A stretch of DNA of 33,291 nt from Nitrospirae bacterium MYbinv3 (lineage in GTDB: Bacteria; Nitrospirota; Thermodesulfovibrionia; Thermodesulfovibrionales; Magnetobacteriaceae): the NCBI GenBank assembly GCA_002753395.1, contig PEAB01000040.1:1-33291 (forward strand), written 5' to 3'. The position numbers were made by a program, and so were the translations under genes. Numbering within the stretch: the first letter of the stretch is position 1; each line of letters begins with the position of its first letter. Positions 8,694-16,387 of this stretch are shown here, in pieces. The notes under the pieces were generated by a model. It worked only from the letters and a program-made list of their open reading frames with translations. It ran no database searches and was not told where the DNA came from.

Positions 8694-8756
8694 AGCATTA
8701 AAGCTCCTATATTAATATCTTAATAAGAAGTTACCAATAGCAAATCTTCGGTGGTC

Positions 8757-8844
8757 GTGTTGTCCCTTGACCCCGTAAATGTCAGGCGTAGTTGATTAAA
8801 AGCATACATAGATGCATATATAAATGTTTAAGTCAACAGTATTA
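8757..8844. repeat. Truncated family C element
   Basis: Matches the right half of the intact element at 25124-25288: the shared inner segment CCGTAAATGTCAGGCG and the terminal AAGTCAACAGTATTA (one mismatch to the intact terminus). The left half and left inverted repeat are missing. Located between metF and panB. Confidence 0.75.
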
Positions 8845-8849
8845 GGGCT

Positions 8850-8897
8850 GAGGGGAGGGGTTGCGAACCCATGCGTCAGGTGGCAAAACCTCCCCTT
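8850..8897 (+). repeat. Hairpin block between metF and panB
   Basis: AGGGGAGG (8851-8858) pairs with CCTCCCCT (8889-8896), followed by a T-run on the plus strand; inside is GGGTT-GCG-AACCC. On the minus strand it starts a few bases after the metF stop and is preceded, not followed, by the A/T run, so as a metF terminator it is only a 3' hairpin. Confidence 0.6.
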
Positions 8898-8900
8898 TTT

Positions 8901-9782
8901 TTATAACAGACCTGCCCGTTGTATGATTGTTGGTACTTTGTCTTCCATCCCGATGGCCATGATATGAACGCCATCGCATATGTGTTCTTCCTTAAGTTGC
9001 TTGATATGCCTGGCGGCGATATTGAGGCCTGTATCGAGGGCTTTTTCCTTGCCTGCTGCCTTTAGTTCATCTATAAGAGCCTGAGGTACCTTGATTCCAG
9101 GTACGTTATTGTTTAAGAAGTTAGCCATCCCGACGCTCTTTAGCACTACCAGTCCGGCTAAGACTTTGACCGGATAGTTTCTTGCAAAAGACATGAAATC
9201 CTTAAACTTCTCGATGTCATAGATAGCCTGTGTCTGAAAGAATTGAGCGCCTGCCTTGACCTTTTTCTTGAACTTCATAAGTTGTGGTTCAAGTGGGTTA
9301 GCCTCTGGGGTGACTACCGCCCCCTGGAAAAAGTCAGTGGCACCCTTTAATGCGTTGCCGTACATGTCCTTACCATTATTGAGAGAATCTACGACCTGAA
9401 GCAACTGTACAGACTCCATATCGTAAACAGGTTTTGCGCCCTTCTGGTCCCCGGCTGAGACGTGGTCGCCAGTCATAATCAGGACGTTGTGGATACCTAG
9501 GATGCTTGCGCCCAACAGGTCTGACTGAAGCGCTATGCGGTTTCTGTCTCGGCATGTCATCTGAAGTATTGGCTCAAGGCCCTGCTCGATGGCAATCTTG
9601 CAAACAGCAAGAGAGTTTATCCGCATGACGGCTGACTGGTTGTCTGTAACGTTTACGGCGTCCAGTTTACCTTTTAGCAGATGCATGTCGTGAAGCATTG
9701 TTGCAATATCAGTTCCCTTAGGTGGTCCTACCTCAGCCGTTACAACAAATTTACCAGATTGGAGGGTTTCTTTAAAACTCAT
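8901..9782 (-). CDS. metF: Methylenetetrahydrofolate reductase
   Basis: 293 residues. Reduces 5,10-methylene-THF to 5-methyl-THF, feeding the methyl branch of the Wood-Ljungdahl pathway and/or methionine synthesis. Family features: N-terminal FVVTAEVGPPKGTD with the catalytic Glu region, AVNVTDNQ, LQMTCRDRNR, VLIMTGDH (flavin site) and FFQTQAIYD. The ATG at 9782 overlaps the metV stop as ATGA, which fixes the start; an upstream extension would only duplicate metV codons in another frame. The short form without a C-terminal regulatory domain, fused in context to metV, is the arrangement of anaerobic MetFV complexes, where the electron donor is not simply NADH. Confidence 0.95.
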   Translation of the reverse strand: MSFKETLQSGKFVVTAEVGPPKGTDIATMLHDMHLLKGKLDAVNVTDNQSAVMRINSLAVCKIAIEQGLEPILQMTCRDRNRIALQSDLLGASILGIHNVLIMTGDHVSAGDQKGAKPVYDMESVQLLQVVDSLNNGKDMYGNALKGATDFFQGAVVTPEANPLEPQLMKFKKKVKAGAQFFQTQAIYDIEKFKDFMSFARNYPVKVLAGLVVLKSVGMANFLNNNVPGIKVPQALIDELKAAGKEKALDTGLNIAARHIKQLKEEHICDGVHIMAIGMEDKVPTIIQRAGLL

Positions 9783-10471
9783 TGCTTCTTCTCCTTTTCC
9801 GCCTTCTTTTCTTTCTTCTTGTCTTCTCTCATGCGTAGTGAGTGTGGCTTTTGACTCTTGGACCAATCCTTTGGTGGAGCAATCTCTTCCATCTTTTCCA
9901 GTTCGTTGAGCCTCTTCTGCCGTTCGTATATACGTATCCATGCACATGGAATATCGGCGCTTACCTCACAGTTACCGTCCTTCATACCGCCGCATGGGCC
10001 GTTTAAAAGACCCTTTGGGCAGTTGGTTACTGGACATATGCTGCCAGTCATATCTAATACACAGTCTCCGCAGAGGGAGCAGCGCTCATCAAACACCTGA
10101 AACCTTGTCATGTTGCCTAAGAACAGGCTGTCATTAGAGGGGTAGACAGGCTTATCGGGGAATATCTCAACGGCGCTCTGTGTCCCTGCCCCACAGGACA
10201 TGACTATTATGACCTCGGCATTATCACATGCCTCTTTATCTTTTTTCAGCTCTATCTTTGTGCCCAGCGTCTGGCAGCCGGTCTTAGGCACCATCCCTCC
10301 GGTTACGGTCTTTCCTGCTGCCGTGAGTGTCTCCGTCAGATCCTTGATGGCCTCATCGTTGCCAGTCCCGCAGAGGGATGCACACTCCGAACAGCCAATC
10401 AAATAGAAACTCTTATATCTATCGAGGGTCTCTAATAACTTCTTGTTATCCTTCCTTGTAGTTATAATCAT
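9779..10471 (-). CDS. metV: MetV, Cys-rich partner of MetF
   Basis: 230 residues. In acetogens and related anaerobes MetV binds MetF and carries Fe-S and/or zinc sites that deliver electrons to the flavin. Visible Cys clusters: GCSECASLCG near residues 26-35, CGAGT, then CSLCGDC, CPVTNCPKG, GPCGG and NCEV...IPCAW. These match the methylene-THF reductase C-terminal (MTHFR_C) zinc/Fe-S family. The last about 30 residues are highly charged (Lys/Glu-rich). Start ATG at 10471 has CTGGAG upstream and lies 18 bases after folD; its stop overlaps metF by 4 bases, so folD-metV-metF is one operon. Confidence 0.93.
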   Translation of the reverse strand: MIITTRKDNKKLLETLDRYKSFYLIGCSECASLCGTGNDEAIKDLTETLTAAGKTVTGGMVPKTGCQTLGTKIELKKDKEACDNAEVIIVMSCGAGTQSAVEIFPDKPVYPSNDSLFLGNMTRFQVFDERCSLCGDCVLDMTGSICPVTNCPKGLLNGPCGGMKDGNCEVSADIPCAWIRIYERQKRLNELEKMEEIAPPKDWSKSQKPHSLRMREDKKKEKKAEKEKKQ

Positions 10472-10489
10472 GGTATAAAGTCTCCAGTT

Positions 10490-11347
10490 TTACTTGTTAT
10501 TTGATGCGAATTTGGCAGCCTCAACCGTGTTATACATGAGCATGGCTATTGTCATAGGGCCAACGCCCCCTGGTACGGGTGTTATAAAGCCGGCCCTCTC
10601 CTTTGCCGTAGCGAATTCCACGTCGCCCACGAGCTTTCCCTCTGACGTTACATTGATGCCAATGTCTATGACAGCGGCGCCCTCCTTGACCCAATCGCCC
10701 TTGATCATCTCGGCCTTCCCTACTGCGGCACAGAGGATGTCAGCATTAAGACACGTCTCCTTGAGGTCTGGCGTTCTGCTGTGGCAAATCGTAACGGTAG
10801 CGTGTTTCCTTAATAACAGCAGCGATATCGGTTTACCCACTATAACGCTCCTACCTACAACCACTGCGTGTTTTCCCTTTGGGTCAATCCCGTAGGCGTC
10901 TAAGAGCTTTATACATCCATGAGGGGTGCATGGCAGGAAGCCAGGCTCATCCAACACCAGTCTGCCAAGGGCGTCAGGGCCAAAGCCATCAACGTCCTTC
11001 TCCGGGGCTATGCGGTGCATCACTGCCTTCTCATCCAGGTGCTTGGGCAGCGGTAACTGTACTAGAATGCCATGAACACTAGGATCTGAGTTTAGGGTGT
11101 CTATGAGTCTTATAAGTTCTTCCTGAGTAGTTGTCTCAGGTATCTTATGACCAAGGCTCTTGATACCAAGCGATTCACACATCTTTTCCTTGCTTCCTAC
11201 GTACTTCTTAGAAGCAGGGTTTTCACCCACTAAGACAACAGCAAGCCCAGGTACGACACCCTTGGAATGCAGCTCTGCCACTTCCTTTCTCAGTTCATCC
11301 GTTATATCCTTTGAAACCTTCTTACCGTCTATTATGGTTGCAGACAC
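10490..11347 (-). CDS. folD: Bifunctional methylene-THF dehydrogenase / methenyl-THF cyclohydrolase
   Basis: 285 residues, the standard FolD length. Interconverts 10-formyl-, methenyl- and methylene-THF with NAD(P). Motifs: catalytic YVGSK (Tyr49, Lys53), GILVQLPLP (Gln), DVDGFG (Asp), a Rossmann segment VVGRSVIVGKP, and C-terminal PVPGGVGPMT. Start is GTG at 11347, preceded by a perfect TAAGGAGGA Shine-Dalgarno site 5-6 bases upstream; the GTG is followed by the conserved ATIIDGK. First gene of the tight folD-metV-metF group. About 115 bases separate it from the intended end of folE. Confidence 0.96.
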   Translation of the reverse strand: MSATIIDGKKVSKDITDELRKEVAELHSKGVVPGLAVVLVGENPASKKYVGSKEKMCESLGIKSLGHKIPETTTQEELIRLIDTLNSDPSVHGILVQLPLPKHLDEKAVMHRIAPEKDVDGFGPDALGRLVLDEPGFLPCTPHGCIKLLDAYGIDPKGKHAVVVGRSVIVGKPISLLLLRKHATVTICHSRTPDLKETCLNADILCAAVGKAEMIKGDWVKEGAAVIDIGINVTSEGKLVGDVEFATAKERAGFITPVPGGVGPMTIAMLMYNTVEAAKFASNNK

Positions 11348-11463
11348 AAAATCCTCCTTATGTTTATTCTAATAAGATTAGTCTATTAATAAAATTTACT
11401 TAAAGTCTTACTTAAACATAACATCAAGCGCTGCTTGAAGTATGTCATAAAGTGTATGCTTAA

Positions 11464-11568
11464 CTACTGCCTGATCAATGATAGTATCTCGTTACGTGTA
11501 GACTGTCTGCTTCTGAATATCCCCCTTACAGCGGAGGTAACGACCTTGGCGCCGGGCTTCTTTAACCC
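11464..11568 (-). other. Orphaned C-terminal coding tail of folE
   Basis: Reading on in the same frame past the folE UGA gives about 34 more codons, ending at TAG (11464-11466). The predicted peptide includes [16 protein letters not shown] and TRNEILSLI, the conserved C terminus of GTP cyclohydrolase I. The frame is unbroken and the composition is coding-like, so only the single UGA separates it from the main frame. Confidence 0.88.
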
Positions 11569-12021
11569 TCACATGCTCAGACACAGATGTTCGGCCTCGA
11601 TTACTACCATTGTGCCCTTTGGTTTTAGTGAGTCCATGATCAGGTCGGCTAATTGCGTTGTGAGTCTCTCCTGAACTTGCAGTCTCTTTGCCATCAGGTC
11701 GAGGGCCTTTGCTAACTCTCCAATGCCCACAATCTTACCGGCGTGGGGTATATATGCTATGTCGGCCCTTCCAAAAAACGGCAGCATATGGTGCTCACAG
11801 ATAGAATAAAACGTGATATCCTTGAGGATCACCATTTCGTCATGACTTTCATCTTCTATTGGCATAAGAAGTTGTTCCTGATGTGTAGCCATGCCTGAGA
11901 GTATCTCCTCGTACATAGAGGCAACCCTCTGTGGAGTTCTCTTGATGCCGGGCCGATGCACATCCTCCCCAATGCCTTCTAATATCAGTTCTACACCCCG
12001 CTTTATCTTTTCGCTGTCCAT
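11569..12021 (-). CDS. folE: GTP cyclohydrolase I, interrupted by in-frame UGA
   Basis: Converts GTP to 7,8-dihydroneopterin triphosphate, the first step of folate biosynthesis. The open frame is 150 residues, against about 185 for the family. Zinc ligands C75, H78 (CEHH) and C147 (EHLC) are present, as are HRPGIKRTP and [15 protein letters not shown](L)Q. The frame stops at UGA directly after EHLCLSM, exactly where the family has the Arg of the RGV motif (E. coli R185, which contacts the GTP triphosphate). CGA to TGA is one transition. The missing C terminus follows in frame. Either a real nonsense mutation, a sequencing error, or read-through. ATG at 12021 is 2 bases after the cyclo-ligase stop, so it is coupled to the operon. 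Confidence 0.9.
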   Translation of the reverse strand: MDSEKIKRGVELILEGIGEDVHRPGIKRTPQRVASMYEEILSGMATHQEQLLMPIEDESHDEMVILKDITFYSICEHHMLPFFGRADIAYIPHAGKIVGIGELAKALDLMAKRLQVQERLTTQLADLIMDSLKPKGTMVVIEAEHLCLSM

Positions 12022-12023
12022 AT

Positions 12024-12647
12024 TTATACTGTTGTAACCGCCTTAATTAAAGGTATAGCAATGTGATTCTTTGCATCTATGATCCCAACGTCTGTAATTA
12101 TCTTGTCAATCCTTATGTCGTGTGGCTGCATCGGAATACTATCGACTAGCTGCTCCACGTAGGCAAGGGCAACCAACAGCGGCCTATTTTTCATGGAGCT
12201 AAGCAGCCTGTCATAGAAGCCGCCGCCATAACCAAGCCTACCGCCAGAGGCGTCAAAGGCTGCCCCAGGGGTTATGATAAGGTCAAAATGTCCCAACTCA
12301 TGTAAGGTTACGCGCCTCGATTCAGAAACGCCAGGCTCAGGGATATTCATACATCCGCTTGCAAGTTCGTCCACGCTCCAGATCTCATATACGTCTAACC
12401 TATGCTCCTTCATGTCAACCTTTGGAAGGGCTATCAACTTACCTAGACCTATGGCCTCCTCTATGATAGTCAGCGTCTCCGGCTCACTCCTGAAGGAGGC
12501 ATAAAACATAACCTTTTTTGCACTTTTAAACTCCTTGAGGGTCAGCAGCCTGTTTCTTATCTCTATGTCCTTTGCTTTTTTGTCTTGAGCGCTGATTGTG
12601 TCTCTTCTGCGCAGGATAAGCTTTCTGATGAGCGATTTTTCTATCAC
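12024..12647 (-). CDS. 5-formyltetrahydrofolate cyclo-ligase
   Basis: 207 residues. Converts 5-formyl-THF to 5,10-methenyl-THF using ATP, returning a dead-end folate to the active pool. Family motifs: [11 protein letters not shown] near the N terminus, [13 protein letters not shown], and the diagnostic [17 protein letters not shown]. Start is GTG at 12647, immediately after the cooC stop (TGA then GTG with no gap), and the stop is 2 bases before folE. Translation of all three is therefore probably coupled. Confidence 0.93.
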   Translation of the reverse strand: MIEKSLIRKLILRRRDTISAQDKKAKDIEIRNRLLTLKEFKSAKKVMFYASFRSEPETLTIIEEAIGLGKLIALPKVDMKEHRLDVYEIWSVDELASGCMNIPEPGVSESRRVTLHELGHFDLIITPGAAFDASGGRLGYGGGFYDRLLSSMKNRPLLVALAYVEQLVDSIPMQPHDIRIDKIITDVGIIDAKNHIAIPLIKAVTTV

Positions 12648-13448
12648 TCAACGGTCTCTACTGTCGTTGGTGTTTTTGATAGTGGACTCTATGGCTTCTT
12701 TTATGAGCTTTATGTCTGATATTGCATCTGGTGCGTTTTCATACGGTGGGGTGCCTTTTATGTCGGCGTCTATTATATTTTTGCTGAAGCTAACGGCGCC
12801 AACGTAGTTCATCCCTTCCAAGAGTCCTTTTATGAATTGGACATCTCCGCTGTCTCTAACCTTACTGGCAACGACAAAGACGTTAACAACGCCCAATGTT
12901 TTAGCCATATCTCTGACGAGCAGGGCAGTCTGGATGCTCCTCTTACCTGGTTCAACGACAACGATAAAAGCGTCCACCCCTTCAGCCGTCCCCCTGGTAA
13001 GGTGTTCAATCCCAGCCTCCATGTCTACGATTACGACGTCCTCTCTTTCTGTGACAAGATGCTTTAGCAGCCGCTTGAGAAACACGTTCTCCGGGCAGTA
13101 GCATCCAGATGAGGCATCTTTTGATTTTCCCATGACGAGGAGACGGATACCGTTAACCTTTATGCTGCACACCTCCGGTATATCGTCGACCCTTGGGTTG
13201 AGCTTGAAAACACCACCCATACTGCCTGGTTTGGCTCCGGTGCGTTCTTCTATTAGTTGTCCCATTTCGGCGATGGGGCGGAGGTCTTTTGTCTGTTCTT
13301 TGCTCAGTCCGAAGGCAGCCGCCAGGTTTGCATCAGGGTCGGCATCAACGGCTATCACGGTCTTACCCTCGCTCGCAAATAAGTGGCATAACACTGCTGA
13401 GAGTGTGGTCTTGCCCACTCCCCCTTTTCCTGTTATCGCTATTTTCAT
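12648..13448 (-). CDS. cooC: CO dehydrogenase maturation factor
   Basis: 266 residues. MinD/ParA-type ATPase that helps load nickel into CODH or the CODH/acetyl-CoA synthase. It has the deviant Walker A GKGGVGKTT (7-15), VDADPDANLA, the CooC metal-binding CxC pair C116-Y-C118 in GCYCPENV, and Walker B VVIVDMEAGIEH. No CODH structural gene is in the window; it is expected outside or elsewhere. As the first gene of the C1 cluster it links the folate branch to the carbonyl branch of a Wood-Ljungdahl pathway. The start has little Shine-Dalgarno sequence but a good promoter ending 7 bases upstream. Confidence 0.93.
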   Translation of the reverse strand: MKIAITGKGGVGKTTLSAVLCHLFASEGKTVIAVDADPDANLAAAFGLSKEQTKDLRPIAEMGQLIEERTGAKPGSMGGVFKLNPRVDDIPEVCSIKVNGIRLLVMGKSKDASSGCYCPENVFLKRLLKHLVTEREDVVIVDMEAGIEHLTRGTAEGVDAFIVVVEPGKRSIQTALLVRDMAKTLGVVNVFVVASKVRDSGDVQFIKGLLEGMNYVGAVSFSKNIIDADIKGTPPYENAPDAISDIKLIKEAIESTIKNTNDSRDR

Positions 13449-13455
13449 AGAACCT

Positions 13456-13485
13456 ATTTTAGCATCTTTTAGTTGTAAGTGTCAA
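13456..13485 (-). promoter_or_regulatory. cooC promoter, near-leaderless
   Basis: Minus strand: TTGACA (13480-13485, perfect), 18-bp spacer, TAAAAT (13456-13461, 5 of 6). Only 7 bases separate the -10 from the ATG at 13448, so transcription should begin at or within a base or two of the start codon. Confidence 0.6.
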
Positions 13486-13489
13486 AGTT

Positions 13490-13789
13490 AAAAATGTATG
13501 AACCACGATTTAATGGATTGAAGGATTGCCAGGATTATGTTATCTCTATTTTCCTCTATACTTTTGCACTTTTTTGTAAACCAGCATTTTATGTAGCTCT
13601 TGAAAATAGATTCCCGCTTTCGCGGGAATGACATCAAATAGCGTTTTGGCTGTTCTATGTCATTCCTGCGTAAGCAGGAATCCAGAAAGTGCAAAACTAT
13701 AGTTTCCTGTAAATCCTTTAATCCGAGTAATCCAAATTCAGACGATCCCTATGTTTCCTTCAATCTGACATTGTCAAATTAAAAGAAGA
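13490..13789 (-). mobile_element. Family B element, composite and decayed copy
   Basis: Reading on the minus strand: terminus TTTAATTTGACAATGTC, ACATAGGGATCGTCTGAA, GGATTAAAGGATTTACAGGA, then a palindromic block (13607-13690, ATTCCCGCTTTCGCGGGAAT and ATTCCTGCGTAAGCAGGAAT), then TTAAATCGTGGTTCA at the far side. Compare the compact copy at 29829-30014. The far terminus is not recognisable. This accounts for the gene-free stretch between cooC and the tRNA. Confidence 0.65.
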
Positions 13790-13866
13790 TTTACAATAAT
13801 ATTGTAGTATATTGGATAAAGAATAATGTGGATGACTCCGTTGTGATTACCGAGTTTACTTTATTT

Positions 13867-13942
<76 letters not shown>

Positions 13943-13953
13943 AATGCAGTAAT

Positions 13954-13982
13954 ACTATAGCAGGTCTTGTACGACTTGTCAA
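13954..13982 (-). promoter_or_regulatory. tRNA-Ala promoter
   Basis: Minus strand: TTGACA (13977-13982), 17-bp spacer, TATAGT (13954-13959). Transcription would begin 4-5 bases before the tRNA 5' end. Confidence 0.8.
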
Positions 13983-14023
13983 GGCAAATTTTTGTGTTAA
14001 AATCTATAGAGTTATATCTTTCG

Positions 14024-14053
14024 TTGACAGCTATGAGTTAATATTGATATACT
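14024..14053 (+). promoter_or_regulatory. Promoter of the FG-GAP-like secreted protein
   Basis: TTGACA (14024-14029), 18-bp spacer, TATACT (14048-14053, 5 of 6). The leader is about 48 nt and holds a GAGGAG Shine-Dalgarno site before ATG 14108. Confidence 0.65.
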
Positions 14054-14107
14054 TTTTTATCGGTATGCTGGATATCGCAATATATCAAGAAAGCGAGGAG
14101 TGGCAAG

Positions 14108-14851
14108 ATGAATAGGTTAGCATCACGGGTTATGATTTCGATAATGGCAGTTGTTTGTTGTTTGCTTGTTGTAAGTGCAGGGGTGGCCGTTGCTGATATC
14201 AGAAGATGGATTGACGGATATTATCCGTGGAATTCACTTGTTATGGACATGTATAATGATGTGTCCTCTAAGAGAAGTACACTGCGTATAGACTATGTTG
14301 ACAGCATTATCGTTAACGGCTGGTCTGACACAGTAGATACTTCAAAGGAAACGCCTCAAACCGTTGCTTCGAATAGTAACACAACATCACCTGTTACAGT
14401 GGCAAGAGCCTCATACACCTACGGAGAACAAATAACAGAGGCGGCTAACGAAGTCCCCAAATACAATCGCACGCTTTCCTACACAAACAATCACGAGCGT
14501 TACGCAACAAGTACGCCATCTACGGCAACATCTGTAACCTCTGTAACACACGATTTCAATGGTGATGGCATTGGCGATATCTTATGGTATAACAAAACAA
14601 CGGGTATGCTTTATATCTATCTTATGAAAAGTGATGGTACTGTGTTAAGTGGTGGAATGCCTGCTGTTGTTCCTGATTTGAACTGGCACATTGTCGCTGT
14701 TAACGATTACAACGGAGATGGCAAAAGTGATATACTATGGAGGAATACATCAACAGGTTTGATTGTTATCTGGTATATGAACGGGACAAGTATTGCTAGT
14801 TATAAGATAGTATCCCTGGTACCTGATAATAATTGGCAGATAATTCCGTAA
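14108..14851 (+). CDS. Secreted protein with two FG-GAP/VCBS-like repeats
   Basis: 247 residues. A signal peptide (about 1-29, ending GVAVADI) is followed by a Ser/Thr-rich stretch and two repeats starting DFNGDGIGDILWYN and DYNGDGKSDILWRN. The DxNxDGxxD loops are calcium-binding, as in FG-GAP/VCBS beta-propeller blades. Complete propellers have about seven blades; here the protein stops after VPDNNWQIIP, just where the next blade should begin, and a family A element lies about 70 bases downstream. It may be 3' truncated, or it may act as a short or oligomeric protein. Likely exported and surface-associated; ligand unknown. Confidence 0.75.
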   Translation: MNRLASRVMISIMAVVCCLLVVSAGVAVADIRRWIDGYYPWNSLVMDMYNDVSSKRSTLRIDYVDSIIVNGWSDTVDTSKETPQTVASNSNTTSPVTVARASYTYGEQITEAANEVPKYNRTLSYTNNHERYATSTPSTATSVTSVTHDFNGDGIGDILWYNKTTGMLYIYLMKSDGTVLSGGMPAVVPDLNWHIVAVNDYNGDGKSDILWRNTSTGLIVIWYMNGTSIASYKIVSLVPDNNWQIIP

Positions 14852-14924
14852 GTTAAGGTGCTGCAGTTACATAAGTATGAGGCTGAATTTACTGCAGGTT
14901 TGAGTTGCGGAATAAAAACAAATC

Positions 14925-15090
14925 GTATCATCTATAAAAACATGGTAATTTATTTTATATGGTTTCAAGACATGGATTCCCACTTTTGTGGGAATGACAG
15001 TAATAGCAATTTTCCAAGTATGTCAATCCAGCGGGTCCAGGGATCCAAAAAGCTTAAAAGCATAGTTACCATGAAATATAAAGAAGATAC
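14925..15090. mobile_element. Family A MITE-like element, copy 2
   Basis: Termini GTATCATCTATA...CATGGTAA and TTACCATG...AAGAAGATAC. Flanks AACAAATC (14917-14924) and AATGAATC (15091-15098) match at 6 of 8, an eroded 8-bp duplication. The second internal palindrome is degraded, so this looks like the oldest of the three copies. It sits in the leader region of the metallophosphoesterase gene. Confidence 0.82.
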
Positions 15091-15154
15091 AATGAATCTG
15101 CTATTGAATAATCGCAGTGGATTCAAATATTAGTCTAAATAAGGAGATTCGGTT

Positions 15155-16321
15155 ATGTTAAAAGACGGTTTTGTTAAGGTGTTGCGGAGCAGTTGGTTAA
15201 CGGTAGTAATGCTATTGATGTTTGTTGGGTGTTCTGTTGCAAACAGAGGGGAGACAGTACCAGATACAAGTAGGGTTGTTGCAAATGAACCTAGTTTTGA
15301 GGATTATCTTTCTTCAAAAGCCACAAGTAAAGATACGTTTCGTTTTGTAGTCTATGGCGACAGCAGGGGCAACGGCAGGGGGGACAGCGATGAGGCTTAT
15401 GTTAATTTCTCAGTGATGTCTAAGATCAATGAATATATCGTTTCACTTCAACCAAAACCGCTTTTTGTAATCCACGTAGGTGATTTGGTTCTAAGAGGTG
15501 GCGCTGATATGTATGATCTTGGGAAAAAAGCCATGAAACAATTTAATGATGCCCAGATCCCGTATGCAGTGGTGCTAGGCAACCATGAACTATATGGTTC
15601 GTATATGCTAGGTGTCAAAAACTACGTAACGGTAGAGATGCAGAGAGAGTATCAGAGGAGTTTTTGTACATCAAACACCGTTGGACCAATCTGTTTTCCA
15701 GAGGATCCAAAGTTGCCTGGGTACAAGAACCTTGCCTTCGCCTTTGAGTTTGGCAATTCTTTCTTTGCAATACTGGACAGCTATTATGTAACGGATAGCG
15801 CCAGATACATCGATGACATCTCACCGGAGCAGTTGCAGTGGTTTAGGGAAAAGGTGGTAAACACCAAGAAGAAGCACAAGTTTGTCTTTGCACACAAACC
15901 CATTTACTCATCTGGTTCTCACAATGAACTCCCAACAAAGTCCATGCGTGAGCTGATGAATGTGTTAAACGATAACCACGTCGACATATACTTCGCAGGC
16001 CATGAGCACTACTATGTGAGAAGGAAGATTGAGAAGGCGCATGACCAAAAATGGCCAAACGGAGTGACCCACATAGTTGATGGCGGCGGCGGCGCCCCCC
16101 TGCACAGACCAGACCTGGCGGTAGGACTCTCTGCGTGTGCTGCTAAGTACAGTTTTACTGTTATGGACATTACGCCAAATGAGATTAAAGGTGTCACATA
16201 CGGTTTTAGCTCACTAACGGATAAAATCGAGCCTATTGATAAATTCTGCCTGGTTGGTGATGGTAAACCGTGTAAAGATTACGAAACCCAGGATAAAATC
16301 GTAGATAAATGTCTGAAATAG
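15155..16321 (+). CDS. Lipoprotein calcineurin-like metallophosphoesterase
   Basis: 388 residues. An N-terminal hydrophobic segment ending FVGC (Cys26) looks like a lipoprotein signal, so the protein is probably anchored in the envelope. Metallophosphoesterase motifs occur in order: YGDSRG (66-72), HVGD (107-110), LGNHE (141-145), FAHKP, and FAGHEHYY. The Asp, Asn and His residues of the di-metal site are present; the first motif is GDSR rather than the commoner DxH, as in some purple-acid-phosphatase-like branches. Substrate unknown (phosphomonoester or diester). ATG follows AAGGAGATTCGGTT. It is not obviously in an operon. Confidence 0.85.
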   Translation: MLKDGFVKVLRSSWLTVVMLLMFVGCSVANRGETVPDTSRVVANEPSFEDYLSSKATSKDTFRFVVYGDSRGNGRGDSDEAYVNFSVMSKINEYIVSLQPKPLFVIHVGDLVLRGGADMYDLGKKAMKQFNDAQIPYAVVLGNHELYGSYMLGVKNYVTVEMQREYQRSFCTSNTVGPICFPEDPKLPGYKNLAFAFEFGNSFFAILDSYYVTDSARYIDDISPEQLQWFREKVVNTKKKHKFVFAHKPIYSSGSHNELPTKSMRELMNVLNDNHVDIYFAGHEHYYVRRKIEKAHDQKWPNGVTHIVDGGGGAPLHRPDLAVGLSACAAKYSFTVMDITPNEIKGVTYGFSSLTDKIEPIDKFCLVGDGKPCKDYETQDKIVDKCLK

Positions 16322-16342
16322 CACAGTAGTTACGATAGTATT

Positions 16343-16384
16343 GGGGGTGGAAACCCGTTTAATAACGGAGGCAATGCACCCCCC
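16343..16384. terminator. Bidirectional hairpin between convergent genes
   Basis: GGGGGTG (16343-16349) pairs with CACCCCC (16377-16383), enclosing a smaller hairpin CCGTT-TAAT-AACGG (16355-16368). It is followed by TTCTC. It sits in the 66-base gap between the phosphoesterase gene and the convergent Rpn gene, as expected for a shared terminator. The U-run is weak. Confidence 0.6.
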
Positions 16385-16387
16385 TTC

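Noticed and set aside
9783-9947. 55-codon N-terminal extension of MetF
   Set aside because: It lies wholly inside metV in another frame; the ATGA overlap fixes the start at 9782.
11424-11438. Hairpin TCAAGC-GCT-GCTTGA between folE and folD as a terminator
   Set aside because: Only a 6-bp stem and no U-run on the minus strand; too weak to call.
11569-11571. UGA in folE as selenocysteine or reassigned codon
   Set aside because: The family has Arg, not Cys, at this site; no stem-loop of SECIS type is evident just downstream, and UGA ends other genes here.
13478-13492. GTGTCAAAGTTAAAA as the second inverted terminus of the family B copy near cooC
   Set aside because: Its orientation does not fit an inverted terminus; the resemblance comes from the cooC -35 box.
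14858-15133. Open frame of 91 codons after the FG-GAP-like gene
   Set aside because: It runs through family A copy 2 and shows the same palindrome-derived peptide (MDSHFCGNDS).
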